Assembly: GCA_021803035.1 (NCBI GenBank)
Contig: JAJZME010000059.1
Coordinates: 124,001 to 188,000 of the forward strand
Reading direction: 5' to 3'
Source: Acidobacteriota bacterium
Lineage (GTDB): Bacteria > Acidobacteriota > Terriglobia > Terriglobales > Acidobacteriaceae
DNA: 64,000 nt
The translations under genes were made by a program, and so were the position numbers. Positions within the stretch are counted from its first letter, which is position 1. Every line of letters starts with the position of its first letter. The notes beneath the pieces are model-generated. The model ran no database searches and had not been told where the DNA came from. It saw only the letters and a list, made by a program, of their open reading frames with translations. This document shows, piece by piece, positions 46,431 through 55,463 of this stretch.

Positions 46431-46647
46431 GGTTGCACCTTAAGAGGGGGAGATTGGGATTACTCTTGAGTGCTTACAAAGCTACTATAAGCCCGAAGCG
46501 CGCCGAGATGAGTGGCTTTTCCGCGCTTCAGCACAACGATGGTACCCACGAAATGCGAGGATTGACGGCTGTTTCCATGGAGCGGAAACAGCCAGTGGGT
46601 TTTGGAAATTCTGACGGACAGGCTGACCGGAAGTGAAAGCCCCAGCC

Positions 46648-47859
46648 TTAGACGGCCACCACGAAGCTGTCTTCCGTACGCGTAACGGCGTGGTAGAGGG
46701 TGTCGCGCTCGACCGGGACGCGGCCGGCCTCGGTAATGAGGCGGCAAAGCTCCTTGCGGGTCATGCCCTGCGGGGTGGTGGCGCCGGCGTCGTGGTAAAT
46801 CTTCTCCTCGATCACCGTTCCGTCGAGATCGTCGGCGCCGAAGCGCAGCGCGATCTGGGCGATTTTGGGCGTGAGCATCTGCCAGTAGGCCTTGATGTGC
46901 GGGAAGTTGTCCAGCATCAGGCGGCTGACGGCGATCTGCCGGATGTCGGTGAGGCCGGTGGTGACGGGCAGGTGGTCGAGCGGCGTGTTTTCCGGATGGA
47001 AGGCCAGCGGGATGAAGGTCTGGAAGCCGCCGGTATCGTCCTGCAGGGCGCGCAGCTTCATGAGATGGTCGACGCGGTCGGCGTCGTTCTCAATGTGCCC
47101 GTAAAGCATCGTGGCGTTGGACTTGAAGCCCATCTTGTGGGCCAGGCGCGCGGTTTCCAGCCATTCCTCGCCGTCAATTTTGTGATCGCAGATGATGGAG
47201 CGCACGCGCGCTGAGAAGATCTCCGCGCCGCCGCCGGGCATGGATTCAACGCCGGCTTCGCGCAGCTTCTGGAGGGTCTGCTCGATGGTGAGCTTGGAGC
47301 GCCGCGCCAGAAAGGCGATCTCGACCATGGTGAAGGCCTTGATGTGCACCTTGGGAAAGCGCTCCTTGAGGCCGCGCACCAGATCGAGAAAGAATTCCAG
47401 AGGCAGATCGGGATGCAGGCCGCCGACAATGTGAAACTCGGTGACCGCCTCGGAGTAGCCGGAGGCCGCCGTCTGCCATGCCTCCTCAAGGGCCATGGTG
47501 TAACCGGCGGAGTCGCCTTTTTTGCGGCCGAAGGCGCAGAGGCGGCAGGCAGCAACGCAGACATTGGTGGGGTTGATGTGGCGATTGACGTTGAAGTAGG
47601 TCACGTCGCCGTGCATCCGCTCGCGCACAAAGTTGGCGAGCCAACCCACAGCCAGTACGTCGGGCGAGCCGTAGAGGATCATGCCCTCATCGAAGCCCAG
47701 GCGCTCGCCGGCAAAGACTTTGGCCGCGATGGGCTCAAGCCGCGGATCGTACGCGCGAAAGACATGGGCTGCACGAATTGCGCTGGCCTGAGCGGCTTCA
47801 GGAATCGGGGAAGCGGTGGTCCCGGTCTGCATGTCTCGATGATACCGAAAATCTGTCAT
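46648..47859 (-). CDS. mqnE: Aminodeoxyfutalosine synthase (radical SAM)
   Basis: MqnE adds the adenosyl radical to 3-[(1-carboxyvinyl)oxy]benzoate to make 6-amino-6-deoxyfutalosine in the futalosine route to menaquinone. The 403 residues carry the radical-SAM cluster motif Cys101-x3-Cys105-x2-Cys108, here within NPTNVCVAACRLCAF. MqnE-specific stretches EFHIVGGLHPDLP, SMPGGGAEIFSARVR and a SNATMLYGHIEN region are present; these separate it from MqnC. Two in-frame ATGs (47859 and 47832) are possible starts. It starts 6 bp after the end of the BNR-repeat gene and is likely co-transcribed with it. Other mqn genes are not in the window. Confidence 0.92.
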   Translation of the reverse strand: MTDFRYHRDMQTGTTASPIPEAAQASAIRAAHVFRAYDPRLEPIAAKVFAGERLGFDEGMILYGSPDVLAVGWLANFVRERMHGDVTYFNVNRHINPTNVCVAACRLCAFGRKKGDSAGYTMALEEAWQTAASGYSEAVTEFHIVGGLHPDLPLEFFLDLVRGLKERFPKVHIKAFTMVEIAFLARRSKLTIEQTLQKLREAGVESMPGGGAEIFSARVRSIICDHKIDGEEWLETARLAHKMGFKSNATMLYGHIENDADRVDHLMKLRALQDDTGGFQTFIPLAFHPENTPLDHLPVTTGLTDIRQIAVSRLMLDNFPHIKAYWQMLTPKIAQIALRFGADDLDGTVIEEKIYHDAGATTPQGMTRKELCRLITEAGRVPVERDTLYHAVTRTEDSFVVAV

Positions 47860-47865
47860 GCAAGC

Positions 47866-49935
47866 TTAATTCGTGCCGCCTTCCGTGGCGGCGGGTTGGG
47901 GCTGGAGGACCACGCCGTCGGTCAGGGTGGCGGCCAGCAGCCGGCTTCCCGTGGAACGGACGAGCAAAACGTTGTAGCCGGTCTGATACCAGTTCCAGGT
48001 GATGGTTTTGGGGTCGATGGCGAAGATCTGGTCGCTCAAGGTCGAGCTGATCAGAATGCGGTGCGTCATGGGATCGTAATACACGTCGTCAACGCCGCGG
48101 AAGGGCAGCCGTTGCAGCCATTTCCAGCTTTTGCCCATGTCCGTGGTAAAGAAAACCCCTTCGCGCGCTCCCATCCACAGCGTGCCGTCGGGCGAGAACG
48201 CAATGCAGTGGATGCGCTTGAGCATCAAGGGAAGATTGACCGGCATCCAGGTGAGGCCTCCGTCATGTGACACGACCAGGCCGTGGGGACGCGCTGCCAT
48301 CATCACGCCCTTGTGCACCGCAACCGACATGTAGTCGCTTGCGCCCATAACCGGGCCGCCCTGCCAGGTTGCGCCTTTGTTTTTGCTGGTAAACAGGCCC
48401 ATGCTGGTTGCGGCGAGCCAGACATTGCCCGAGGCGTCGAGAGCGGCAACGCGCGCCTTGAGCCGGGTGACTGGATCCTTGATTTTCTTTTCCACGTTGA
48501 CCCGGAGGCCGTGAATGGTTTCAGTAGTTGCCTCCAGAAGTGTGTTGTTGAGAACGTTGATCGGATGCCAGACAGATGCCTCCGGTTGCGTGGCCGTTTG
48601 TGCGCCGGCGGACGACTCCTCGGTGCCGGCCCGCTTTGGCGACAGGGCATAGATGCCGTAGTCTGTTCCCGCCAGCACCGTTCCGTCCTGGGCCTGCGCA
48701 AGTGCGAAGACGTCGTGGCCGTCGAGCCCATGGGCGATGTGCGTCCAGTTGCGGCCGCCATCGTGCGATACAAAGACACCGCCAAACTGCTGATCGTTGA
48801 CCACGCCGGCATAAACAGTATCGGGATGATTGCGGTCGACCAGGAGCGCTTCAACCTTGCGCCCTGAAATTCCCTTGTTCGAAACGGCAAAAGTGACTGC
48901 GCCGTTATTGCTGGCCAGAACCCCGCCGCGCTGGGTAGCCAGCAGCACGTGGTTGGGATTGGCCGGATCGATGTAGATGTCGTTCACGACCAGCGTAGAC
49001 GATGTCATCAGATGGAAGGTGCGGCCGCCGTTCTCCGTCTTGTAAAGCCCGTTCGTGGTGCCGGCATACACCACGTTGGTGTTCACCGGATCCTGCTTGA
49101 TGACCTGTGTTCTTTCCGCGCTGATGGGAATGCTGTAGATCCGGCTAAACAAGAGGCCGGAGTTCTCGCTCTTGTAAACGCCGCTGCAGGCGCTCAGGTA
49201 GACGGTGTGCCGCTGGAAGGGATCGACGATGATGGAAAAAATGTCGGAATCGCTCCACAGGCCGCGCTTGATGCTGACCCAGGTTTTGCCGCCGTTGGTG
49301 GTCTTCCAGGGCAGGTGCCAGGTGCCGGCGTAGAGCACGTTGGGATCGAGTGGATCGACGGCCAGCGACTCCACGTTGTGGATCTCCGCGCTGCCGGGCG
49401 GGCTGATCTGCTTCCAGGTGGCGCCGGCGTCGGTGCTGCGGAAAACTCCATCGAGGGTGCCCGCAAAAAACGTATCGGGAGCGGAAGGCGACTCGATAAA
49501 GGCCCGGATGGACTGGCCACGCATTCCCGGGACATCGGTCCAGGTGCGGCCGGCATTGTGGCTTATCCACAGGCCGCCATCATCGATGTCGGGCCGCCAG
49601 CCGGCCGCGTAGATCGTGGACGGGTGATCCTGATCCACGATGATGTGATCAAGGACGAGGTCATGGGAGGTGCCAATCCGGGCCAGATGATGCCAGGATG
49701 CGCCTCCGTTCAAAGATTCGTAGATCCAGCCGGTGGTGGTTCCCAGGTAAAGATGATTCGGATGCCCCGGCACGGCGGCAAAAGAGCGCGCAACGCCGCC
49801 GTCCGGTCCCACGGTGGTCCAAGGCGTTTGAGCATGGGCACAAAGCGCGGTAAGAACAACGATAAGCGCAATAAAAGCCTTCGCTAGAACCTCGCGCCGG
49901 CGAAGGTCAGCGGCAAGAATCCGTAAATATCTCAT
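47866..49935 (-). CDS. Secreted BNR/sortilin-type repeat protein
   Basis: The 689 residues have a signal peptide (FIALIVVLTALCAHAQ) and many Asp-box-like repeats: WIYESLNGGASWHHL, LWISHNAGRTWTDV, GVFRSTDAGATWKQI, VFVSHDGGRNWTHI, GLFTSKNKGATWQGG. The SxDGGxTW theme is typical of BNR or VPS10/sortilin and YCF48-like beta-propellers, which usually bind rather than hydrolyse glycans or proteins. No sialidase catalytic arginine triad is apparent. The protein is likely periplasmic or secreted and of unknown ligand. A GGAG-type site precedes the ATG at 49935, and mqnE follows 6 bp after its stop. Confidence 0.78.
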   Translation of the reverse strand: MRYLRILAADLRRREVLAKAFIALIVVLTALCAHAQTPWTTVGPDGGVARSFAAVPGHPNHLYLGTTTGWIYESLNGGASWHHLARIGTSHDLVLDHIIVDQDHPSTIYAAGWRPDIDDGGLWISHNAGRTWTDVPGMRGQSIRAFIESPSAPDTFFAGTLDGVFRSTDAGATWKQISPPGSAEIHNVESLAVDPLDPNVLYAGTWHLPWKTTNGGKTWVSIKRGLWSDSDIFSIIVDPFQRHTVYLSACSGVYKSENSGLLFSRIYSIPISAERTQVIKQDPVNTNVVYAGTTNGLYKTENGGRTFHLMTSSTLVVNDIYIDPANPNHVLLATQRGGVLASNNGAVTFAVSNKGISGRKVEALLVDRNHPDTVYAGVVNDQQFGGVFVSHDGGRNWTHIAHGLDGHDVFALAQAQDGTVLAGTDYGIYALSPKRAGTEESSAGAQTATQPEASVWHPINVLNNTLLEATTETIHGLRVNVEKKIKDPVTRLKARVAALDASGNVWLAATSMGLFTSKNKGATWQGGPVMGASDYMSVAVHKGVMMAARPHGLVVSHDGGLTWMPVNLPLMLKRIHCIAFSPDGTLWMGAREGVFFTTDMGKSWKWLQRLPFRGVDDVYYDPMTHRILISSTLSDQIFAIDPKTITWNWYQTGYNVLLVRSTGSRLLAATLTDGVVLQPQPAATEGGTN

Positions 49936-50009
49936 TCAGGTGAATCGCTCCAGGCAACAGCAAAAGAGCACATCTTAAGAATAAACAGAATAAGCAGGAA
50001 ATGGTGACC

Positions 50010-50048
50010 AAAAAACCAAAGGGGCTGGCCGGCTTCCCGGTCAGCCCC
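50010..50048 (-). terminator. Rho-independent terminator after the OmpA-like gene
   Basis: On the minus strand a 12-bp stem with one wobble (50037-50048 with 50021-50032), a 4-base loop and then TTTGGTTTTTT lie about 150 bp beyond the stop at 50199. The T run is interrupted by GG. Confidence 0.65.
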
Positions 50049-50198
50049 AAACCATTGCAAGAGGAACCGTTCATTTCTTGCGTCCACCCGACTCTCAACC
50101 GCGAGAGGTCCGGGATTCTTACGGAGCAATTTTGCTCCCGGAGCGAGCGATGCGGCCCGCTCCGGGATTTCGGCGGTAGCTGTAGCGGCTACCCCAGG

Positions 50199-51941
50199 TT
50201 ATTTGGCCTTCCGGGCAGCGTGCCGCACCGGCAGAGGATAGCGCTTCTGCGGCTTGATCACGGACTCGTTGACCGCGGTGGTGCCAGGAACATCCTTGGT
50301 AAAGTCCGCTCCCGAGGGCACCAGGTAGTTCTGCACCAACTGACCGTCTGTATCCGTGGTCCGGACATCGATGCGAGACGGATCAATGCCCTTCGATACC
50401 ACCAGGTAGTTCTTGGCGTTGACGGCGCGCTGCGCAGCGTAGTGCATGACCTGAACGCGCGGATTGCGCATATGGTACTTCTCCTGGCGCGCAGTGATGG
50501 CCTTTTCCTGCGCACTGGACTCGCCTACCATGACGGCCGTTGCGTTGGGATGCTGCTGCAGGTCGATGGCAACCTGGTCGAGGCAGGCCTTGGCCTGGTT
50601 GTCGACGCGGGTCGGAAGCCACTTGTAGAGGGTGAAGCTGATGGAGCAGAGCGCTTCAGTGTGGGGCTTGGGCGGCGGCGGCGGCGCCTTGACGGTCACG
50701 GTAGTGTCCGAGGAGGCAGAATTGCCCTTGTCATCAGACACCTTACACGTTATCCCGACCGCGCCTGTGGGCGCGCCGGACGAGGAGTAAACCGCCGTCT
50801 TTCCGGTTCCGGTGATGGTGCCCGCGGAAGCGGAATAGCTGTAGGTCAGCGGCAGATTCTGCGGGCTCACCGCGGTGGAGGTGATGGTGCTGGTTTGCCC
50901 CGGCTTGATGGTGGTGGGGTTGGCCGAGCAGCTGATCGTGGGCGGCTCGAATGCCTTGACCGTGAAGGTGGCCGCACAACTGGCCATCTGCCACGGCTTC
51001 ATGCCTTCCTTGCCCTTCTTGCCTTCCTTGACGTTGCCGTGCACGGTGTAGGTACCTGGCGCCAGCGACGAGGTGGACACCGTAGCCGTGTCTCCCTTAC
51101 CCATGACGCCAACTCCGGTCCAGGAGTAGATGACGTTGTACTTGGGATTCAGATTGGTGGTCGTCCCGGTGATCGTCACCGGCGTGCCAGGATAGACAGA
51201 CTCCGGATTGGCGGAGCAGGCCATGGTCACCGGCGGCGGCGGAGCAATGGAGCCAACGTGGAAGACAAGACCGGTGCTCAAACGAGCGGCGTTGATGTTG
51301 GCGCGGCCGCCATAGGTTCCAGGACCGAAATCCGCGTGCATATACTCGTAGTCCGCCTGGAAGAGCCGGATCGCCAGATGATGGTTAAACAACGGCGTCT
51401 CGATGTCCAGGCCGCCGCCCAGCGTCAGACCGGGGCCCCACTTTGCCGCGTTGAAATCCGGGCCGTTGATATTGTCGAGGTTCACCAATCCATGGATGAA
51501 GGGCGTCAGGTGACCATAGGGGAAGCGGGCGATGAGCCCCATGCCGAGGGTCAGGAATCCATCATCGTTGCCATGCACGCCAATGTTACCTCCGGGAGGA
51601 TTGGGGCTTTGCTTACCCCACTCATGCTCGCCGAACTCCACCTGCGCGCCAACATGGCGGTTGAAGTAATAGGCGCCGCTGAACAAGCCGCCCACGTTGA
51701 CTGCGTCATAGGAATAGGGAGCTATGGTGCCGTTGGGCTGCGGAACTTGCACGGTCCCCTTGGGCGCCAGATAGCTGTACCCAGCAAAGATGTCGGTCCG
51801 GGATAGGTACGGCCCCGAGGACTCTGCCATCTTGCTCTTTTTAGCTGACGAATGTTGCGCAGCGACTGCAGCAACAGGAGCCAGGCTCAGAAGCGCTACA
51901 GAAAGAACCTGGCTCACAGATTTCAAAACACGAGATTGCAT
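50199..51941 (-). CDS. OmpA-like outer-membrane protein (barrel, two Ig-like domains, peptidoglycan-binding C-terminus)
   Basis: The product is 580 residues with a signal peptide (LSVALLSLAPVAAVAAQ). Residues about 45-225 form an eight-strand-like barrel (TDIFAGYSYLAPKG, AVNVGGLFSGAYYFN, GLTLGGGLDIETP, ARLSTGLVFHVGS). Two Ig/PKD-like domains follow (about 240-330 and 335-420), then a short proline hinge. The C-terminal domain carries the OmpA-like pattern NAKNYLVVSKGIDPSRIDV. A GGAGGA site fixes the start. The barrel is closely similar to the one at 52583-53308 because both derive from a tandem duplication; this copy kept the whole protein. It probably links outer membrane and peptidoglycan. 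Confidence 0.8.
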   Translation of the reverse strand: MQSRVLKSVSQVLSVALLSLAPVAAVAAQHSSAKKSKMAESSGPYLSRTDIFAGYSYLAPKGTVQVPQPNGTIAPYSYDAVNVGGLFSGAYYFNRHVGAQVEFGEHEWGKQSPNPPGGNIGVHGNDDGFLTLGMGLIARFPYGHLTPFIHGLVNLDNINGPDFNAAKWGPGLTLGGGLDIETPLFNHHLAIRLFQADYEYMHADFGPGTYGGRANINAARLSTGLVFHVGSIAPPPPVTMACSANPESVYPGTPVTITGTTTNLNPKYNVIYSWTGVGVMGKGDTATVSTSSLAPGTYTVHGNVKEGKKGKEGMKPWQMASCAATFTVKAFEPPTISCSANPTTIKPGQTSTITSTAVSPQNLPLTYSYSASAGTITGTGKTAVYSSSGAPTGAVGITCKVSDDKGNSASSDTTVTVKAPPPPPKPHTEALCSISFTLYKWLPTRVDNQAKACLDQVAIDLQQHPNATAVMVGESSAQEKAITARQEKYHMRNPRVQVMHYAAQRAVNAKNYLVVSKGIDPSRIDVRTTDTDGQLVQNYLVPSGADFTKDVPGTTAVNESVIKPQKRYPLPVRHAARKAK

Positions 51942-52342
51942 GCTTGTTCCTCCGCAATGATGCTGATGTACCGGTTAACTAGGGTTGCTTGCAGGGAATG
52001 CGCCGGGGCTTGGAGCTTTACACTCACACGAGCCGTTCTGAACCGTAAACTTACACGAGACCTCAGTATTCGTAAGCAGGTTGATTCGAAACGGTCAAAA
52101 AAACATTTTCCGACAGACTCCCGGAACAACCCACGTTCATACTTGCTGGACGTCACGGAGAAACCGCAACGCCGGGATGCGTGCAACAACTCTTACCGTA
52201 TCACAGGATAATTTCCACAGGACACCGTTTTTCAACAAGTTGCCTTCCCAATTACCCCTCCAAGAAGGCAATATGCGATTACTTTTGTAACTATTTCTGG
52301 GAGATGTATAGCTATCTTTCTCGTTGCGCAAACAATATTCAA
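51942..52342. other. Spacer upstream of the OmpA-like gene, duplicate of 53309-53700
   Basis: This 401-bp non-coding stretch resembles 53309-53700 along nearly its whole length. Shared words include GATGTACCGGTTA, GACAGACTCCCGGAACAACCC and GTTCATnCTT. It represents the second copy of the promoter/spacer part of the duplicated unit. I see no gene in it. Confidence 0.6.
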
Positions 52343-52580
52343 CCTCTTCAACAGACGGCATGGCTCACGCTGAGTCTTCTTTTGTAGAAGCGCGATGGCG
52401 TGAAGGAGTTGCTCGGGGGCACAGGACACACGGGCACTCAAACATCCACTGGAGTCACCTGGTTACTCCCTGGATGGGACGAAGCTGTTGAAGATCCCGC
52501 CGGAAGTGTGACAGGCGCCCAAGGAGATGACCCATTGGGATGCGGGCGCCTGCTCATTGAGCCCAGCGGACGGCCAGAGT
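52343..52580 (-). pseudogene. nuoB: Truncated nuoB fragment left by tandem duplication
   Basis: This sequence aligns with the 3' third of the intact nuoB (53701-53940). Read on the minus strand it gives stretches like [19 protein letters not shown], matching [19 protein letters not shown] of NuoB, but frameshifts and a lost stop break it. It lies between the two barrel genes. It begins at the end of the barrel-only gene (52583) and runs into a spacer that also matches the one after nuoB. It is therefore a by-product of the duplication and not a working gene. Confidence 0.8.
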
Positions 52581-52582
52581 CA

Positions 52583-53308
52583 TCACTTTGACGGTGCAGC
52601 ATCCCCGGTTGGCGGAGCAATGGAGCCAAAGTGGAAGACAAGGCCCGTGCTCAGACGGGCGGCGTTGATGTTGGCGCGGCCGCCGTAGGTTCCAGGACCG
52701 AAGTCCGCATGTATGTACTCGTAATCCGCCTGGAAGAGCCGGAATGCCAGACGGTGGTGCAGCCACGGCGTCTCAAAGTCCAGGCCGCCGCCCAGCGTCA
52801 GACCGGGGCCCCACTTTGCCGCGTTGAAATCCGGGCCGTTGACCTGTTCGAGGTCCACCAATCCATGGACGAAAGGCACCATGTGACCGTAGGGGAAGCG
52901 TGCGATGAGACCGCCGCCGAAGGTCAGGAAGCCATCGTCGTTGCGTCTCGTGCCGATGGGGCTTCCGTCCTTGTTGCGGCTGCCGTATTCATGCTCGGCA
53001 AATTCCACCTGCGCACCAACATGGCGATTAAAGTAATAGGCGCCGCTGAACAAGCCGCCCACGTTGACTGCGTCATAGGAATAGGGAGCTATGGTGCCGT
53101 TGGGCTGCGGAACTTGCACGGTCCCCTTGGGCACCAGATAACTGTACCCGGCAAAGATGTCGATCTTGGAGAAGGACGGGTTCGAGGATTCTCCCATCTT
53201 GCCCTTCTTCGTTGACGAATGTTGCGCAGCAACTGCGGCAACTGGAGCCAGAGCCAGAAGCGCTACAGAAAGAACCTGACTCACGAATTTCAACCCACGA
53301 AAATGCAT
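52583..53308 (-). CDS. Barrel-only paralog of the OmpA-like protein (truncated by duplication)
   Basis: The 241-residue protein has a signal peptide (FVSQVLSVALLALAPVAAVAAQ) and the same barrel as the OmpA-like protein at 50199-51941, with long identical stretches such as TVQVPQPNGTIAPYSYDAVN and GTYGGRANINAARLSTGLVFH. It stops just after FGSIAPP, where the longer paralog continues into its Ig-like domains, and ends with a few unrelated residues (TGDAAPSK) and a TGA. The missing two thirds begin exactly where the nuoB fragment starts, so the gene was cut by the duplication. It may still make a simple barrel; the open frame is intact and a GGAGGA site precedes it. Confidence 0.8.
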   Translation of the reverse strand: MHFRGLKFVSQVLSVALLALAPVAAVAAQHSSTKKGKMGESSNPSFSKIDIFAGYSYLVPKGTVQVPQPNGTIAPYSYDAVNVGGLFSGAYYFNRHVGAQVEFAEHEYGSRNKDGSPIGTRRNDDGFLTFGGGLIARFPYGHMVPFVHGLVDLEQVNGPDFNAAKWGPGLTLGGGLDFETPWLHHRLAFRLFQADYEYIHADFGPGTYGGRANINAARLSTGLVFHFGSIAPPTGDAAPSK

Positions 53309-53700
53309 GCTCGATCCTCCGCAATGGTACCGATGTACCGGTTAGCTAAGGCTGCTTGCAGGGGATGCAGCGGGGGCTTGTGGGACATTACTCTAACATG
53401 ACCAGTTATGAACCTTTGACTTACACAAGGGCATAGCATTCGCAAGCAGGTTGATTCGAACCGGCCAAAAAATCTATCTTCCCGACAGACTCCCGGAACA
53501 ACCCACGTTCATGCTTAATGGACGTCACAAGGAAACCGTAACGCCTGGTGCGCTTGCAACGATTCCTGACTTGTCAGAGGGCGATTTCTCAGTAACTTGA
53601 TCTTTCAACAGTTACGCTATCAATTACCCCGCCACCAAAGGTGGCTTGTAATTGCTCTTATTCCACTTCTACAGCGAGATATTGCTCGCTCTTTCAGCAC
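53309..53700. other. Spacer between nuoB and the barrel-only gene, duplicated at 51942-52342
   Basis: No gene is supported in these 392 bp. The sequence is similar to 51942-52342 and contains the regulatory region of the barrel-only gene. No obvious terminator for nuoB is seen. Confidence 0.55.
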
Positions 53701-54276
53701 TCAGCCAACATTCAAAGTCTTCATCAGGCTGCGCGGCTCGTGCTGAATCTTCTCTTGTAGAAGCGTGATGGCGTGCAGGAGTTGCTCGGGGCGCGGAGGA
53801 CATCCGGGCACATAGACATCCACCGGAACGACCTGATTGACTCCCTGCACCAGTGCGTAGTTGTTGAAGACCCCGCCGGACGTGGCGCAGGCACCCATGG
53901 AGATGACCCACTTGGGTTCGGGCATCTGCTCATAGAGCCGCCGGATGACCGGGGCCATCTTCTGCGAGACGCGGCCGGCGACAATCATCAGATCTGCCTG
54001 CCGTGGAGAAGCGCGAAAGACCTCGGCGCCAAAGCGCGCAACATCGAAGCGGGCCGCGCCCATCGACATCATCTCAATGGCGCAGCAGGCCAGTCCGAAG
54101 GTCATGGGCCACACGGAGTTCTTGCGGATCCAGTTGACGGCGAAGTCCAGCGAGGTGAGAACAACGCCTTCGGGCTCTTCGTAGTTGTAGCTCGCTTCCC
54201 TGACTTTGATCCGGTTCTGCGCGCTGCTCTCCAGCGCTCCAAACAAGTACCGATCCCGCTCTTCGATAGCCGCCAT
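53701..54276 (-). CDS. nuoB: NADH-quinone oxidoreductase subunit B
   Basis: NuoB carries the terminal N2 iron-sulfur cluster of respiratory complex I, near the quinone site. The 191 residues include the tandem cysteines in [15 protein letters not shown], the [18 protein letters not shown] helix, [13 protein letters not shown] and the [14 protein letters not shown] cysteine, so all four cluster ligands are present. It stands alone here: nuoA, nuoC and nuoD do not flank it. The ATG is 242 bp from the divergent panB. Its 3' part was also copied to 52343-52580. Confidence 0.92.
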   Translation of the reverse strand: MAAIEERDRYLFGALESSAQNRIKVREASYNYEEPEGVVLTSLDFAVNWIRKNSVWPMTFGLACCAIEMMSMGAARFDVARFGAEVFRASPRQADLMIVAGRVSQKMAPVIRRLYEQMPEPKWVISMGACATSGGVFNNYALVQGVNQVVPVDVYVPGCPPRPEQLLHAITLLQEKIQHEPRSLMKTLNVG

Positions 54277-54518
54277 ATCTTCAATATACCCCCTTCCATG
54301 CCCCAGACGATCACCCGCGGCGGAGGCACCGCGGAGACGCTTTTGGGGTCGTCAAACCATTGGACATGTTCCGGCAAACGGAATTCGGATGCGCCTGGTA
54401 ACTTTGGTAAGTTTCCCATGTTGCGGTATGCATGGAACCGTGCTTTTCCCCGGGGGTGGGCGTATACTCCTCTTGTTCGGGCCGCATCCTGAGTACCCGG
54501 AGCGGCACTGGAGACACC

Positions 54519-55463
54519 ATGAGCATCACCAATTTCTCTACCGGCGCGGACCTCTCGCAGCACGGCGTTCCTTTGACAAAAGTCACCATGCCGGCACTGG
54601 CTGAAATGAAGCGCCAGGGCAAACCCATCTCCGCGCTGACGGCATATGACTACGCCACGGCGCGGCTGGTGGACGAAGCGGGCATCGACCTTGTGCTGGT
54701 GGGCGACTCGCTGGCCATGGTCGTGCTGGGGCATGAAAACACGCTGGCCGTGACCGTGGACGAGATGCTGCACCATACGCGCGCCGTGCGCCGCGCCGCG
54801 CGCCGTGCGCTGGTGGTGGCCGACATGCCGTTCGGCAGCTATCACGGCAGCATTGACGCGGGCGTGGCGAACGCTGTGCGCTTTGTGAAGGAAGCCGGAG
54901 CCGAGGCGGTGAAGATTGAAGGGCCGCGCACGGAGCTGGTTCGCGCCTTAACAGAGGCCGAGATTCCCGTGGTCGGCCATCTGGGCCTGACGCCGCAGAG
55001 CGTGCACCGCATGGGCGGCTTCCGCGTGCAGGCGCGCACCGACGACGCGATTCGCAGGCTCAAGGCCGGCGCGCGTGCGCTCGAACGCGCCGGGGCCGGA
55101 GCGATTGTGCTGGAGGGCATTCCTCGCGAGGTTGCCGCAGCCATCACCGCGGAGCTTGCAATTCCCACCATTGGCATTGGCGCCGGTCCCGACTGCGACG
55201 GACAGATCCTGGTCTTCCATGACCTCGTCAATCTCTCCTTTGCGCCCGCGGCCAAGTTCGTGCGCCGTTACGGCGACGCCGCCGCGCTCTTCCACTCCGC
55301 CATCGAGCGCTACCGGGAAGACGTGGAGCACCGGACATTTCCGTCGGACCGGGAGAGCTATCATCTGCCCGCGGAGACGCACCCGCCTGCCGATCGCGAC
55401 GATGCGGACGCGGTGGTGAATCGCGATGCATTGCAGGATCTCGGGGAGTTTGGCCGGGACTGA
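54519..55463 (+). CDS. panB: 3-methyl-2-oxobutanoate hydroxymethyltransferase
   Basis: PanB makes ketopantoate from 2-oxoisovalerate and 5,10-methylenetetrahydrofolate in the pantothenate pathway. The 314-residue protein has the ketopantoate hydroxymethyltransferase motifs: MLTAYD-like ISALTAYDYATARL (about 35-48), VLVGDSLAMVVLG (metal-binding Asp), ADMPFGSYHGS and AVKIEGPRTELV, and GHLGLTPQSVHRMGGFRVQ. The frame is open 29 codons upstream, but GGAGAC precedes the ATG at 54519, which is standard for the family. It overlaps panC by one base (TGATG). Confidence 0.95.
   Translation: MSITNFSTGADLSQHGVPLTKVTMPALAEMKRQGKPISALTAYDYATARLVDEAGIDLVLVGDSLAMVVLGHENTLAVTVDEMLHHTRAVRRAARRALVVADMPFGSYHGSIDAGVANAVRFVKEAGAEAVKIEGPRTELVRALTEAEIPVVGHLGLTPQSVHRMGGFRVQARTDDAIRRLKAGARALERAGAGAIVLEGIPREVAAAITAELAIPTIGIGAGPDCDGQILVFHDLVNLSFAPAAKFVRRYGDAAALFHSAIERYREDVEHRTFPSDRESYHLPAETHPPADRDDADAVVNRDALQDLGEFGRD

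Noticed and set aside
51942..53700. Long near-repeats that might suggest an insertion sequence
   Set aside because: There is no transposase, no terminal inverted repeat and no target duplication; the repeats are explained by tandem duplication of chromosomal genes.
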